A stretch of 64,000 nt of DNA from Bradyrhizobium sp. DOA9 (GCF_000617845.2 NZ_DF820425.1:3647725-3711724), one strand, 5' to 3'. Positions 42,249 through 51,765 are shown, numbered from the stretch's first letter. A program made the numbers and translations. Notes: generated from the letters alone by a model not told the origin.

Positions 42249-44654
42249 GTGGCACGAGGCTCGCGAAGGAACCGCAAGAAGGATAAGCTCCGCAAGGCGC
42301 AGGCGCCCGAACCGGCGCAGCACGGGCCGCAGCCGCTGCAAGTCACTCGCGGCGCCCCAAGGCGCTGGATCGTGGGCGCGAGCGCCGTCGTCGCCGCGAT
42401 TGCCTTCGCACTGCTGTGGTTCGAACCATCGAAAGCTCCCATCCAGACGTCAGCGTCTGCCGAGTTGGCGTTCGTCGGGAGCCAGTCCTGTGCCGGTTGC
42501 CATCCGGCAGAGACGAAACTCTGGCAGATGTCGCAACATCGCCACGCCATGGATCATGCGACTGCGCAATCCGTGCGCGGCGATTTCATCGACGCGATTT
42601 TCGACTACGCCAGCACCCGCTCGCGCTTCTTCCGCAAGGGCAACAAGTTCCTGGTCGAGACGGATGGTCCAGACGGCAAGCTCGAGACCTTCGAGGTGAA
42701 ATACACCTTCGGCCTCGACCCGCTGCAGCAATATCTGGTCGAGTTCTCTGATGGTCGTGTCCAGGCTCTGTCCATCGCCTGGGACACGCGGCCGAAAGAG
42801 CAGGGCGGTCAGCGCTGGTTTCATCTTTACCCGGACAGCGCCATCACGAGCGGCGATCCCCTGCACTGGACGAAATTGAACCAGAACTGGAATTTCATGT
42901 GCGCGGAGTGCCACTCGACCAACGTGCACAAGGGCTATGATTCCGACAAGGACAGGTTCGTGACCACGTTTTCGGAGATCAGCGTCGGTTGCGAGGCCTG
43001 CCATGGCGCGGGCTCGCGGCATGTCGCATGGGCACGCGGCAAGCCGGCGGCGCGCGCTGCCGACGACGGCCTGCTGGTCCGCTTCGACGAGCGCACGGGC
43101 ATCACCTGGGCCGCGTCCGCGGACAAATTGACGCCCATACGTAGCGCGCCGCCACCTGGCCTGCGCAAGGAGGTCGAGACCTGCGGGCGCTGCCACGCGC
43201 GCCGCGGGCAGCTTTCGGAAGGCTGGATACCGGGCCGACCGCTCTCCGACACACACCGCGTATCGCTGCTCGACCGCCAGCGCTTTCATGCCGACGGCCA
43301 GATGCGCGACGACGAGGAGACCTACAATTATGCGCCGTTCAAGCAGAGCAGGATGTTCGCCAAGGGCGTCACCTGCAGCGACTGCCACGACCCGCACAGC
43401 GCAACGTTGAAGGCGCCCGGAGACGGCGTCTGTTTGCAGTGCCATGCGCCCGCCAAATATGAATCCGTAGCGCACCGGCATCATGCCGATATCTCGCCGC
43501 AACCGAGCTGCGCGTCCTGCCACATGCCGGAACGCCGTTACATGGTGGTCGACCGCCGCCACGACCACGGCTTCCGCGTTCCGCGTCCCGATCTCTCGGT
43601 GCAGACGGGCGCACCGAATGCCTGCAACGACTGCCATCGCGACAAGCCGGCGGCCTGGGCAGCGCGTCAGATCGAGGATTGGTTCGGGCCGGAACGGCGC
43701 GGTCACCAGACCTATGCGCGGGCGTTTCATGCGGCCTGGAGCGAAGCTGCTGACGCGCAAGCGCAGCTCGCCGCAATCGCCGGTTCGGCTGACGTTCCCG
43801 GTATCGTCCGCGCCAGCGCGTTGGTGGAGCTCCCGGCACCGGTTCTCGATTTGGTCCGGCATGGGCTTTCCGATTCCGATCCGCTCGTGAGGCTCGGCGC
43901 GCTCGATCGGCTCGAAGGCGTGCCCGCCGATCAGCTCTGGCCGCTCGCCGCGCAGCTGCTGGGCGATCCCGTGCGGGGCGTGCGCATTCGCGCGGCCGAG
44001 CTTCTGGCTGCCGTGCCGCCCTCGCGCCGGCCGGCGGCCGATCGCGACAAGTTCACGCGGGCGGCGGCCGAATTCGTCGCTGCGCAGAAGCTGAATGCGG
44101 ATCGGCCGGATTCGCGAACGGCGCTCGGCAACTTCTTCCTGCGCCAGGCCAATCCCGGCGCGGCGGAGGCCGAATACCGCGCCGCCCTCAGGCTCGATCC
44201 CTCGTTTGCGGCGGCCGCCGTCAACCTGTCCGACCTGTACCGGCAACTCGGACGCGACAGTGACGGGGAGAAAATCCTGCGTGAAGCGCTCGCCGCGTCG
44301 GCTCAGGACGCAGCTCTCCACCATGCGCTTGGTTTGACACTCGTGCGCCTGAAGCGCAGCGAGCAGGCGCTCGACGAGCTGCGCCGGGCTGCCTCTCTTG
44401 ATCCCGACCAAATGCGGTACGCCTACGTCTATGCTGTCGGGCTGAACGGAATGGGCCGGCGCGACGATGCACTTTCCGTGCTGAACCAGAGCCTGCGCAG
44501 ACATCCGAACAATCCGGAGTTGCTCTTGGCCGCTCTGAACTTCAGCAGGGAGAAGGGGGATAGCGAAGCAGCTCTTGGTTATGCCGAGCGGCTTGCGCTC
44601 CTCCGGCCTGAGGATCCACACTTGACGAACCTCATCAAGGAGCTCAAGCGCTAG
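42249..44654 (+). CDS. Membrane-anchored octaheme cytochrome c with HEAT-like and TPR domains
   Basis: An 801-residue protein with a basic, cytoplasmic N-terminus (about 40 residues), a membrane anchor at 41-59 and a periplasmic remainder. Eight CxxCH motifs are visible at residues 81-85, 218-222, 248-252, 312-316, 376-380, 395-399, 421-425 and 459-463. Residues about 500-590 look like short HEAT-type repeats, and 600-801 contain four to five TPR motifs (for example PGAAEAEYRAALRLDPSFAA). Cytochrome c554-like heme domains joined to TPRs are known in a widespread but poorly studied group. The start is a GTG at 42249. It could connect an unknown periplasmic redox reaction with a protein partner bound by the TPRs. 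Confidence 0.9.
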   Translation: MARGSRRNRKKDKLRKAQAPEPAQHGPQPLQVTRGAPRRWIVGASAVVAAIAFALLWFEPSKAPIQTSASAELAFVGSQSCAGCHPAETKLWQMSQHRHAMDHATAQSVRGDFIDAIFDYASTRSRFFRKGNKFLVETDGPDGKLETFEVKYTFGLDPLQQYLVEFSDGRVQALSIAWDTRPKEQGGQRWFHLYPDSAITSGDPLHWTKLNQNWNFMCAECHSTNVHKGYDSDKDRFVTTFSEISVGCEACHGAGSRHVAWARGKPAARAADDGLLVRFDERTGITWAASADKLTPIRSAPPPGLRKEVETCGRCHARRGQLSEGWIPGRPLSDTHRVSLLDRQRFHADGQMRDDEETYNYAPFKQSRMFAKGVTCSDCHDPHSATLKAPGDGVCLQCHAPAKYESVAHRHHADISPQPSCASCHMPERRYMVVDRRHDHGFRVPRPDLSVQTGAPNACNDCHRDKPAAWAARQIEDWFGPERRGHQTYARAFHAAWSEAADAQAQLAAIAGSADVPGIVRASALVELPAPVLDLVRHGLSDSDPLVRLGALDRLEGVPADQLWPLAAQLLGDPVRGVRIRAAELLAAVPPSRRPAADRDKFTRAAAEFVAAQKLNADRPDSRTALGNFFLRQANPGAAEAEYRAALRLDPSFAAAAVNLSDLYRQLGRDSDGEKILREALAASAQDAALHHALGLTLVRLKRSEQALDELRRAASLDPDQMRYAYVYAVGLNGMGRRDDALSVLNQSLRRHPNNPELLLAALNFSREKGDSEAALGYAERLALLRPEDPHLTNLIKELKR

Positions 44655-44728
44655 CTGAGCCCGGAAGAGAGCGGCTCGCTCCGACGGGGTCTCGCCGAAG
44701 GCAGGCGGCGGCCGGCTTCACTTCGATC

Positions 44729-45418
44729 TCAAATCGCCGCCACGTCCTGTGGCGTCATCGTGAACGCCAGCCGGTAGCGGCCGACCGTCATGCGATTCTG
44801 AGCCCCCGCCGCATGAAGCACCGATGATGCCAGCTGTGCGATCACCGCCCGTTCGACCACATCGGCATCGTAACCCGACAGCAGCACGATCCAGTCGGCG
44901 GCGCCGTCCTTGCCGCGGATCTGCTGTTCGGTGGTGGGCGCGCTCATCCGGGGTGTGTCGGTGAGGAGGAGGTGGGCGCCTGACAGCCCTGGCTGCCGCG
45001 CCAACGCGTCGAGCACTTCCGAAAGGCGCGCCTGCAGCGCGGTCTCCCGTCCGGCCTCCGGCGACAGCCTGATGGTGGCGAGCGAAGTCGCCACACCGCC
45101 GCCAAAGCTGGCGACGATCCGGCACTGGCTGCGGATCATGCCGAGATGATGCGGCATCATCTTCGTCGACCACGGCGTCGGCGCGTTGAGGCGATCGAGA
45201 TAGCCTTTCGATGTGAGGACGTCGTAATGCTCGAGCTCGTAGAGCACGAAGAAGCCCTCGGCATCCGTCGTGCTGGTCCATCGCGACCCGCGCCGGAAGC
45301 CGGGAATGCTCATCCGCTCGGGAAAGTGCTCGTGCGAATGCCAGTCGCCGAACTCGCTGCGCTGCTCCGGGCGGACGCTCCACCACATCGCGACTGCGGC
45401 CTTGCCGAGCAGTGCCAT
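44729..45418 (-). CDS. Uncharacterised protein, possibly a dimeric alpha-beta barrel (EthD-like)
   Basis: A 229-residue cytoplasmic protein starting MALLGKAAVAMWWSVRPEQR with GGGAGG upstream. The first half has DWHSHEHFPERMSIPGFRRG, similar to ferredoxin-like dimeric alpha-beta barrel proteins, and the second half (TALQARLSEVLDALARQPGLSG... and VLLSGYDADVV) could be a second such domain. No catalytic residue can be assigned. It is monocistronic and on the opposite strand from the cytochrome gene, ending 75 bases from it. Confidence 0.75.
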   Translation of the reverse strand: MALLGKAAVAMWWSVRPEQRSEFGDWHSHEHFPERMSIPGFRRGSRWTSTTDAEGFFVLYELEHYDVLTSKGYLDRLNAPTPWSTKMMPHHLGMIRSQCRIVASFGGGVATSLATIRLSPEAGRETALQARLSEVLDALARQPGLSGAHLLLTDTPRMSAPTTEQQIRGKDGAADWIVLLSGYDADVVERAVIAQLASSVLHAAGAQNRMTVGRYRLAFTMTPQDVAAI

Positions 45419-45588
45419 GCTGACCTCCCTCTCGTTGCCCCGTAGAGTGCTTCAGGAAGCGCTCCCGATCAATCAGCCATAATTCGGCTATCGTTCTCTC
45501 GGCCTGACGCGAGAGAACCTCGCCCTCGTCAAGGGCCTTCCGTTTTTTCGCGGGCAGTTTGGCGATCGCTGAGCCACCGCGCAGGTCG

Positions 45589-46869
45589 CTATGCAGGAAC
45601 CGGAGCTGGCGCCGGGCGCTTCACCAGCGTAAACGCCGCCGCAGCCGCCAAGCAGAGGATTCCAGCGAGGAGAAAAGCGGGCACGTACGTTCCCAGCACG
45701 TCTCTGCTGACGCCCGCCGCGAACGCCATCAGGCCGACGCCAAGCTGGTGGGCCGCAAAAATCCAGCCGAAGATCACCGGCCCCATCTCCCGCCCGAACG
45801 CGCCGACCGTCAATTTGACGGTCGGCGGAACGGTCGCAATGAAGTCAAGCCCGTAGAGCATCGCGAATGCGCTCATCGCTCCCAGCGTCGCGTTCGACTC
45901 CACCAGCCAGATCAGCGCTAGCCCGCGAAAGCCGTAGTAGATCGCCAGCAGCCATCGGTTGTCGTAGCGATCGGACAGCCATCCCGATCCGATCGTGCCG
46001 ATCAGATCGAACACGCCAATCATGGCGAGCAAGCCCGCCGATGTCACCACCGGCAAACCGAGATCGCCGCAGAACGGCACGAAGTGGGTCGAGGTCAGCC
46101 CATAGCTCGAAACGCCGCAAATGAGAAACGTCAGCGCCAGCACCCAGAACACGAGGTGAGTTGAAGCAAGGCGCAGGCCTCGGAAGCTGATCTCGGCAAA
46201 GTTCTGTGTGGGCCTTGCGGGGACCGGCGGCATCACCGTCTCTCCGAGCGGCGCCAGCCCCAGTTCCTGGGGGCGGTCCTTTCCGAACAACAAAAACAGC
46301 ACGAGCGACAGCAGGAGACCGAGGCCTGATGGAATGAGCGCGACGCGCCAGCCCCAATGCTCGGCGATCCACGCCCCGAGGGGCATGAAGATCAAGGTGC
46401 CGGTTGCGATCGAACCATTCAGGAGGCCGACCACCAATCCACGATGGGTCGTGAACCAGCGCACCGAAATGACGGCAGCTAGTTGCAAGGCCGTGAGACC
46501 AGGTGCGATACCGAGAATGAGCCCGAGTCCGAGCCACATCTCGAAGCGGTTGGTCATTGCGATGGTCAGCAGCAACCCGGCCAACGCCAGCGTGCCGGCG
46601 ACTGCCAGCATGACCCTGGGGCCATAGCGGAGCATCAAGCCGCCGGCGAACGGCGCGACCAGCCCAAACAGCGCGAAGCGAAGTCCTTGCGACGCCGACA
46701 GCTCTCCCATGCTGACGTGGACGTCAGCCGCAATCTCTCGCATCAGGACGCTCGGAACACCGAGGGCCGAGCTCGCAAACAGGGAGTAGAGAAATCCCAG
46801 CGCAGCCATGACCCAGCCATAATGGATGTTTCGTGCTGCTGCGTGTCGTGCTGCGAATTCAGCAAGCAT
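45589..46869 (-). CDS. MFS transporter, monocarboxylate/OFA-like
   Basis: A 426-residue carrier with 12 predicted helices. It has IHYGWVMAALGF in helix 1, a glycine-proline-rich helix-4 region (LGLGLILGIAPGLTALQLAAVISVRWFTTHRGLVVGLLNG) and WGWRVALIPSGLG; the family is that of the YbfB-like or MCT-type MFS carriers. The ATG at 46869 has AAGGA eight bases upstream; a TTG two codons earlier is possible. It shares little with the two OFA carriers at 26-29 kb, has no GntR-type site, and its substrate is unknown. Confidence 0.88.
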   Translation of the reverse strand: MLAEFAARHAAARNIHYGWVMAALGFLYSLFASSALGVPSVLMREIAADVHVSMGELSASQGLRFALFGLVAPFAGGLMLRYGPRVMLAVAGTLALAGLLLTIAMTNRFEMWLGLGLILGIAPGLTALQLAAVISVRWFTTHRGLVVGLLNGSIATGTLIFMPLGAWIAEHWGWRVALIPSGLGLLLSLVLFLLFGKDRPQELGLAPLGETVMPPVPARPTQNFAEISFRGLRLASTHLVFWVLALTFLICGVSSYGLTSTHFVPFCGDLGLPVVTSAGLLAMIGVFDLIGTIGSGWLSDRYDNRWLLAIYYGFRGLALIWLVESNATLGAMSAFAMLYGLDFIATVPPTVKLTVGAFGREMGPVIFGWIFAAHQLGVGLMAFAAGVSRDVLGTYVPAFLLAGILCLAAAAAFTLVKRPAPAPVPA

Positions 46870-47197
46870 GGCCAAATTCCTTCGATGAAAATGAATTCTC
46901 TGAAAAACGCCTCAGGCTAGGTCTAGGCCGATCCCCGCTCAAGAGGAAATTGACGGCAGTGCAGCAGGGCGCTCGCGCTCGCGCGGTCCATGACAAACGT
47001 TCCGCCAAATGCGGCGCGCAATTAAATATCGTTCAAGCCTTGTAAGTGCTCGCGATGAGGTATACCTTCGCTGCATTCGTTCAGCCGCTGTGCTTGTTGA
47101 ATGCGCCTGCGGGCTCCTTTTCCAGAGACATCGACGAATTGAATTGATCTGCGTGATCGTCACGCGGAATGCGCGTCTGTGCGCTTTGGAGAAGAAA
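46870..47197. promoter_or_regulatory. 328-bp divergent region with probable long leader of the cold-shock gene
   Basis: No gene is supported here. Cold-shock genes of this type often have long, structured 5' leaders; the last about 150 bases are AT-richer than the surroundings, which fits. I cannot place the promoter. Confidence 0.4.
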
Positions 47198-47407
47198 ATG
47201 ACGACAGGTACCGTGAAGTGGTTCAACGGCCAAAAGGGCTTTGGATTCATTCAGCCCAACGACGGCGGCAACGATGTGTTCGTTCACATCAGCGCGGTCG
47301 AGCGGGCAGGTCTTGCGGGTCTCGCCGAGGGCCAGAAGGTCAACTTCGAGACCAAGACTGACAAGATGCGGGGCAAGGTCAGCGCAGAGAATCTCTCGCT
47401 GGCTTGA
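47198..47407 (+). CDS. cspA: Cold-shock protein CspA family
   Basis: A 69-residue single OB-fold protein with RNP1 KGFGFI and RNP2 VFVHI motifs, and start MTTGTVKWFNGQ. It binds single-stranded RNA and DNA and acts as an RNA chaperone. The ATG at 47198 has GGAGAAG upstream; the upstream open frame is not part of it. Two hairpins follow the stop. Several paralogues are expected in such genomes, so the symbol gives the family only. Confidence 0.95.
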   Translation: MTTGTVKWFNGQKGFGFIQPNDGGNDVFVHISAVERAGLAGLAEGQKVNFETKTDKMRGKVSAENLSLA

Positions 47408-47417
47408 GCTCGGTACG

Positions 47418-47481
47418 GCCGTTTCACGGATGTACTGAAACGGCTATGTAGCCCGCTCGATCGTAAGGGATTGAGCGGGTT
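47418..47481 (+). terminator. Double hairpin terminator after cspA
   Basis: First stem GCCGTTTCA (47418-47426) with TGAAACGGC (47436-47444). Second stem CCCGCTC (47452-47458) with GAGCGGG (47473-47479), followed by TTCTTT. Confidence 0.65.
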
Positions 47482-47520
47482 CTTTCCGTTGCCAGGTAAA
47501 CGAAAGACGAGCGCGACGAG

Positions 47521-47775
47521 ATGAGCGGCAAGAAATCGGCTGATCCGTCCCCCGAATCCATCGCGCGCTCCGAGCGTCAACGCTTGGCCGCCGAAGAAGG
47601 TGCGCGGGCGATCGCCGATGTCGAAAGGCACGCTGTCGATATCCGCAAGAACATGGCGCGGCTTCGCGAGCTGCGTGAAGCCAAGGAAGCGGCTGAGCAA
47701 GCGGCCGATGCCAATCCTCGCGCATCGTCGCCGGCGCCCGCACCGAAGAAGCGCACGAGGAAATTGCCGAGATAG
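47521..47775 (+). CDS. Small basic alpha-helical protein, unknown
   Basis: An 84-residue highly charged protein, MSGKKSADPSPESIARSERQ, with a long helix (IADVERHAVDIRKNMARLREL) and a lysine/arginine/proline-rich tail. GACGAG is close upstream of the ATG. Such short basic proteins are common in Bradyrhizobium; no function is known to me. It may bind nucleic acid. Confidence 0.6.
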   Translation: MSGKKSADPSPESIARSERQRLAAEEGARAIADVERHAVDIRKNMARLRELREAKEAAEQAADANPRASSPAPAPKKRTRKLPR

Positions 47776-47829
47776 CCGGATTCGACGGTGCAGACGACAA
47801 CCTGAAAGAGGCCGTTCACATGCGAAAGA

Positions 47830-48054
47830 GTGCGGATCGTGCCTAGGATCAAGCCGGATGGCGGCGGCACCATCACCTTCTTTCTTGCGCTCGGCTCAGG
47901 CCGACAGCTGTGCCGTCTTGCGACGACCTTCCAGACGCAGAAGCAGGCCTTCAGCTATCTTCAGAAATATCGGACGGAGTTCGAGCGCATCGCGCGGGCA
48001 CAGCTGGCGTCCGGCGAGATCGAGGACGGGGTCATCGTTCTCTCGATGCTCTGA
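47830..48054 (+). CDS. Small conserved-looking protein, unknown
   Basis: A 74-residue protein starting at GTG 47830 (or a second GTG three codons later), with the sequence MRIVPRIKPDGGGTITFFLA near its start and a C-terminal helical part around TFQTQKQAFSYLQKYRTEFER. It is 54 bases after the previous small gene on the same strand. No family recognised. Confidence 0.55.
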   Translation: MRIVPRIKPDGGGTITFFLALGSGRQLCRLATTFQTQKQAFSYLQKYRTEFERIARAQLASGEIEDGVIVLSML

Positions 48055-48089
48055 AGCTTGCGATCTCAAGCGTTCGACCAGGCGGTCCC

Positions 48090-48272
48090 TTATCTGCGGC
48101 GATTTCCCTGCTCGGCCTCTCGCGCCAGCCGTTCCGCTTTCAGGCGCTCGCGATTTTCGTGATGGGATTGTTGTGCCTTTGCATAGTCGGTCATCGGCTT
48201 CTTGGTCTCGACCGGCTTGAATGCCTTGTTGGCCTCCCGCAGGGCCCGGGACGCGGGATGATCTCTCGTCAT
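48090..48272 (-). CDS. Small hydrophilic protein (60 residues), unknown
   Basis: Starts MTRDHPASRALREANKAFKP at the ATG 48272 with GAGG upstream, and has a charged coiled tail (QQSHHENRERLKAERLAREAE). The longer open frame to 48494 is not supported by a ribosome site. The motif SRALREANKAFKP is one I associate with a widespread small-protein group in Bradyrhizobium, but this is recollection, not search. Confidence 0.6.
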   Translation of the reverse strand: MTRDHPASRALREANKAFKPVETKKPMTDYAKAQQSHHENRERLKAERLAREAEQGNRRR

Positions 48273-48690
48273 GTCGACCTCGATGTCGGCGAAGGGGCGC
48301 GATCTCGAACGCGCCGGACCCGGCGTGTCCAGCTCGCGGGCCGGTAGCGTTGACTTGTTGTCGGATGGCTGGCTGCGCTCGAAGCGTGCTCTGGTGCACG
48401 AGATAACGAGGCGCAACCCGGTTGGTTCCAATTGGGCGGCTTCACTTCGGCAGTGATGCTTCCTCGGCCCGCAGGTAACCCGCCTGGCGACCATGGCATA
48501 ATACCCCTGTTTTGCCCGACGGACCAGGATTTTTTCGTCGAATCAGAAATGTCGTTGCGTGCCAAGGGGATGGCTACTGTGCATGGGGTTGTTTTCGAGT
48601 TTTGATTTTGAGCCCCGCGATGGCGCGCCGTCCCAAGCAAAAAGGGCCACCCTTTCGGGCGGCCCTTTCGTCGTTCGCTGACAGACCCGC
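48273..48690. other. 418-bp intergenic region, mainly empty
   Basis: Between the 60-residue gene and frc. Apart from the terminator at 48641-48668 nothing is supported on either strand. Confidence 0.6.
48641..48668 (-). terminator. Terminator of the gntR-oxc-frc operon
   Basis: Arms AAAGGGCC and GGCCCTTT with inner CCC/GGG pairs. On the minus strand the stem is followed by TTGCTTGG after a five-T run. It begins 22 bases after the frc stop. Confidence 0.75.
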
Positions 48691-49968
48691 TTACTCAGCA
48701 GCCTGCTTCTGCGGCGGGTCGAGCGCGCCGGACTTGTGGATGTCGGCGACCTGATGGTCGCTGAAGCCGAGCACCGAGCGCAGGATCTCGTCGGTGTGCT
48801 CGCCGAGCAATGGCGAACGGGTGACTTCGGCCGGCGAGTCCGACAGCTTGATCGGGTTGCCGACCGAGACGTACTTGCCGCGGGTGGGGTGGTCGACCTC
48901 GACCACGGTGCCGGTCGCGCGCAGCGACTGGTCTTCGGCGATCTCCTTCATCGACAGGATCGGGCCGCAGGGGATGTCGTCCTTGTTGAGGATCTCCATC
49001 GCCTCGAACTTGGTCTTCGTCATCGTCCATTGCTCGATGCGGGCGAAGATCTCGTTCAGGCGCGGCAGGCGGGCGGCCGGCTTGGCGTAGTTCGGATCGG
49101 TCTTCCAGCTGGGCTCGCCGATCACGTCGCAGATCTTCTCCCAGACCGGGGCCTGGGTGATGAAGTAGATGTAGGCGTTGGGATCGGTCTCCCAGCCCTT
49201 GCACTTCAGGATGCGGCCGGGCTGGCCGCCGCCGGAATCGTTGCCGGCGCGCGGCACGGCATCGCCGAACGGCACGCCTTCGCCGAACTGGCTGTATTCC
49301 TTGAGCGGGCCGTGGGCGAGGCGCTGCTGGTCGCGCAGCTTGACGCGACAGAGGTTGAGCACGCCGTCCTGCATCGCGGCGGTGACGCGCTGGCCCTTGC
49401 CGCTGTGGGTGCGCTGGTAGAGCGCGGTGACGATGCCGAGCGCGAGGTGCAGGCCGGTGCCGCTGTCGCCGATCTGCGCGCCGGTGACGAGCGGCAGGCC
49501 GTCGCGGAAGCCGGTGGTGGAGGCGGCGCCGCCGGTGCACTGGGCGACGTTCTCGTAGACCTTGCAGTCTTCGTACGGTCCGGGACCGAAACCCTTGATC
49601 GAGGCGACGATCATCTTCGGGTTGATCTGTTGGATCTTCTCCCAGGGGAAGCCCATGCGGTCGAGCACGCCGGGGCCGAAATTCTCCACCAGCACGTCGC
49701 ACTTCTTGATCAGCTCGGTCAGGACTTCCTTGCCCTTGGGGTTCTTGGTGTCGAGCGTGATCGAGCGCTTGTTGTGGTTGAGCATGGTGAAATACAGGCT
49801 GTCCACGTTCGGGATGTCCTGCAGTTGGCCGCGGGTGATATCACCCACGCCCGGGCGTTCCACCTTGATCACGTCGGCCCCGAACCAGGCCAGCAGCTGC
49901 GTGCAGGTCGGCCCGGACTGGACGTGGGTGAAGTCGAGAATGCGAACGCCCTCGAGCGCTTTGGTCAT
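48691..49968 (-). CDS. frc: Formyl-CoA:oxalate CoA-transferase
   Basis: A 425-residue class-III CoA-transferase that moves CoA from formyl-CoA to oxalate, giving oxalyl-CoA and formate. The catalytic aspartate is D168 in GAQIGDSGTGLHLALG. The glycine-rich loop that covers the active site is NDSGGGQPGRILKCKGWETDP, in which the first glycine of the usual four is serine. Length and sequence match Oxalobacter-type Frc proteins. It is the third gene of the operon, 63 bases after oxc. With Oxc it forms a catalytic cycle that consumes oxalate and releases formate and CO2. Confidence 0.96.
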   Translation of the reverse strand: MTKALEGVRILDFTHVQSGPTCTQLLAWFGADVIKVERPGVGDITRGQLQDIPNVDSLYFTMLNHNKRSITLDTKNPKGKEVLTELIKKCDVLVENFGPGVLDRMGFPWEKIQQINPKMIVASIKGFGPGPYEDCKVYENVAQCTGGAASTTGFRDGLPLVTGAQIGDSGTGLHLALGIVTALYQRTHSGKGQRVTAAMQDGVLNLCRVKLRDQQRLAHGPLKEYSQFGEGVPFGDAVPRAGNDSGGGQPGRILKCKGWETDPNAYIYFITQAPVWEKICDVIGEPSWKTDPNYAKPAARLPRLNEIFARIEQWTMTKTKFEAMEILNKDDIPCGPILSMKEIAEDQSLRATGTVVEVDHPTRGKYVSVGNPIKLSDSPAEVTRSPLLGEHTDEILRSVLGFSDHQVADIHKSGALDPPQKQAAE

Positions 49969-50031
49969 CGTGTTGCTCCGTACTCTGTCTGCCCCTGCAC
50001 CCGCAGGGAGTAATGGGATTGAGGGGTGGAC

Positions 50032-51765
50032 TTACTTCTTCTTCTGCAGAACGCTCTGCGGATTGAGGTTGCCGATGCGGCCGCTCTCCGAGCCCGCGGC
50101 CGGGTCGATCACCGCGTTGATGAGCGTCGGCTTGCCGGACGTCATGGCTTCGTTGACGGCGCGCTTGAGCTCGTCGGGCGAGGTCGCGTTGACGCCGACG
50201 CCGCCGAAGGCCTCCATCATCTTGTCGTAACGCGCGCCCTTGACGAACACGGTCGTCGCCGGATCGGAGTTCGCGCCGTTGACGTCGGTGCCGCGATAGA
50301 TGCCGTCATTGTTGAAGATGACGACGCAGATCGGAAGGTTGTAGCGGCAGATGGTCTCGACCTCCATGCCGGAGAAGCCGAACGCCGAGTCGCCTTCCAC
50401 CGCGAGCACGGGATGGCCGGTCTCGAGCGCCGCCGCGATCGCCTGGCCCATGCCGATGCCCATCACGCCCCAGGTGCCGACGTCGAGACGCTTGCGCGGG
50501 CGGTACATGTCGATGACGCCGCGGGCGAGGTCGAGCGTGTTGGCGCCTTCGTTGACGAGGATCGCCTCGGGATAATCCTTGATGACGTTCTTCAGGACGC
50601 CGAGCGCGCCGTGATAGTCCATCGGCGATTTGTTGTTCATGAGCTTCGGCGCCATCTTGGCGACGTTCTCTTCGCGCTTGGACGAGATCGCCTTGGTCCA
50701 TTCCGCGGGCGGGGCGGTCCAGCCCGCACCCATCGCCTGGTTGAAGGCGGAGACCACCGAGCCGATGTCGCCGACGACGGGCGCGACGATCTCGACGTTG
50801 GAGTCCATTTCCTTCGGCTCGATGTCGACCTGGATGAACTTCTTCGGCGCCTCGCCCCAGCTCTTGCCCTTGCCGTGCGACAGCAGCCAGTTCAGCCGCG
50901 CGCCGATCAGCATGACGACGTCGGATTCCTTCAGCACCGTCGAGCGGGCGGCGCCGGCGCATTGCGGATGCGTGTCCGGGAGCAGGCCCTTGGCCATGCT
51001 CATGGGCAGGAACGGCACGCCGCTCTTCTCGACGAAACTCTTGATCTCCTCATCGGCCTGCGCGTAGGCCGCGCCCTTGCCGAGGATGATGAGCGGACGC
51101 TTGGCGCTCTTGAGCACGTCGAGCGCGCGCTTGACCGAAGCGGGCGAGGGGATCTGCGCCGGCGCCGCGTCGATCACCTTGACCAGCGACTTCTGGCCGG
51201 CCTCGGCGTTCATGACCTGGCCGAACAGTTTTGCCGGCAGATCGAGATAGACGCCGCCGGGGCGGCCGGAGACCGCGGCGCGGATGGCGCGGGCAAAGCC
51301 GATGCCGATGTCCTGGGCGTGCAGCACGCGATAGGCCGCCTTGCACAGCGGCTTCGCAATCGCGAGCTGGTCCATCTCCTCGTAGTCGCCCTGCTGGAGG
51401 TCGACGATCTCGCGCTCCGAGGAGCCCGAGACCAGGATCATCGGGTAGCAGTTGGTGGTGGCGTGGGCGAGCGCAGTGAGACCGTTGAGGAAGCCGGGCG
51501 CGGAGACCGTGAGGCAGACGCCGGGCTTCTTGGTGAGATAGCCGGCGATGCCGGCGGCGTAGCCGGCGTTCTGCTCGTGGCGGAACGAGATCACGCGAAT
51601 GCCCGCGGCCTGCGCCATGCGGCCCAAATCCGTGATCGGGATGCCCGGCACATTATAAATAGTGTTGATGCCGTTCAGCTTGAGCGCGTCGATGACGAGA
51701 TGGAAGCCATCCGTCAGTTCCTGCTCGGTGCCCGGTGCTTCGGACTTGGTCGCGGTATTCAGCAT
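50032..51765 (-). CDS. oxc: Oxalyl-CoA decarboxylase
   Basis: A 577-residue thiamine-diphosphate enzyme that converts oxalyl-CoA to formyl-CoA and CO2. The ThDP-activating glutamate is E64 in ISFRHEQNAGYAAGIAG. The cofactor-binding motif begins GDSAFGFSGMEVE and ends in IFNNDGIYRG. The N-terminal block NGINTIYNVPGIPITDLGRM is diagnostic for Oxc within the ThDP family. It lies between gntR (75 bases) and frc (63 bases). Confidence 0.96.
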   Translation of the reverse strand: MLNTATKSEAPGTEQELTDGFHLVIDALKLNGINTIYNVPGIPITDLGRMAQAAGIRVISFRHEQNAGYAAGIAGYLTKKPGVCLTVSAPGFLNGLTALAHATTNCYPMILVSGSSEREIVDLQQGDYEEMDQLAIAKPLCKAAYRVLHAQDIGIGFARAIRAAVSGRPGGVYLDLPAKLFGQVMNAEAGQKSLVKVIDAAPAQIPSPASVKRALDVLKSAKRPLIILGKGAAYAQADEEIKSFVEKSGVPFLPMSMAKGLLPDTHPQCAGAARSTVLKESDVVMLIGARLNWLLSHGKGKSWGEAPKKFIQVDIEPKEMDSNVEIVAPVVGDIGSVVSAFNQAMGAGWTAPPAEWTKAISSKREENVAKMAPKLMNNKSPMDYHGALGVLKNVIKDYPEAILVNEGANTLDLARGVIDMYRPRKRLDVGTWGVMGIGMGQAIAAALETGHPVLAVEGDSAFGFSGMEVETICRYNLPICVVIFNNDGIYRGTDVNGANSDPATTVFVKGARYDKMMEAFGGVGVNATSPDELKRAVNEAMTSGKPTLINAVIDPAAGSESGRIGNLNPQSVLQKKK

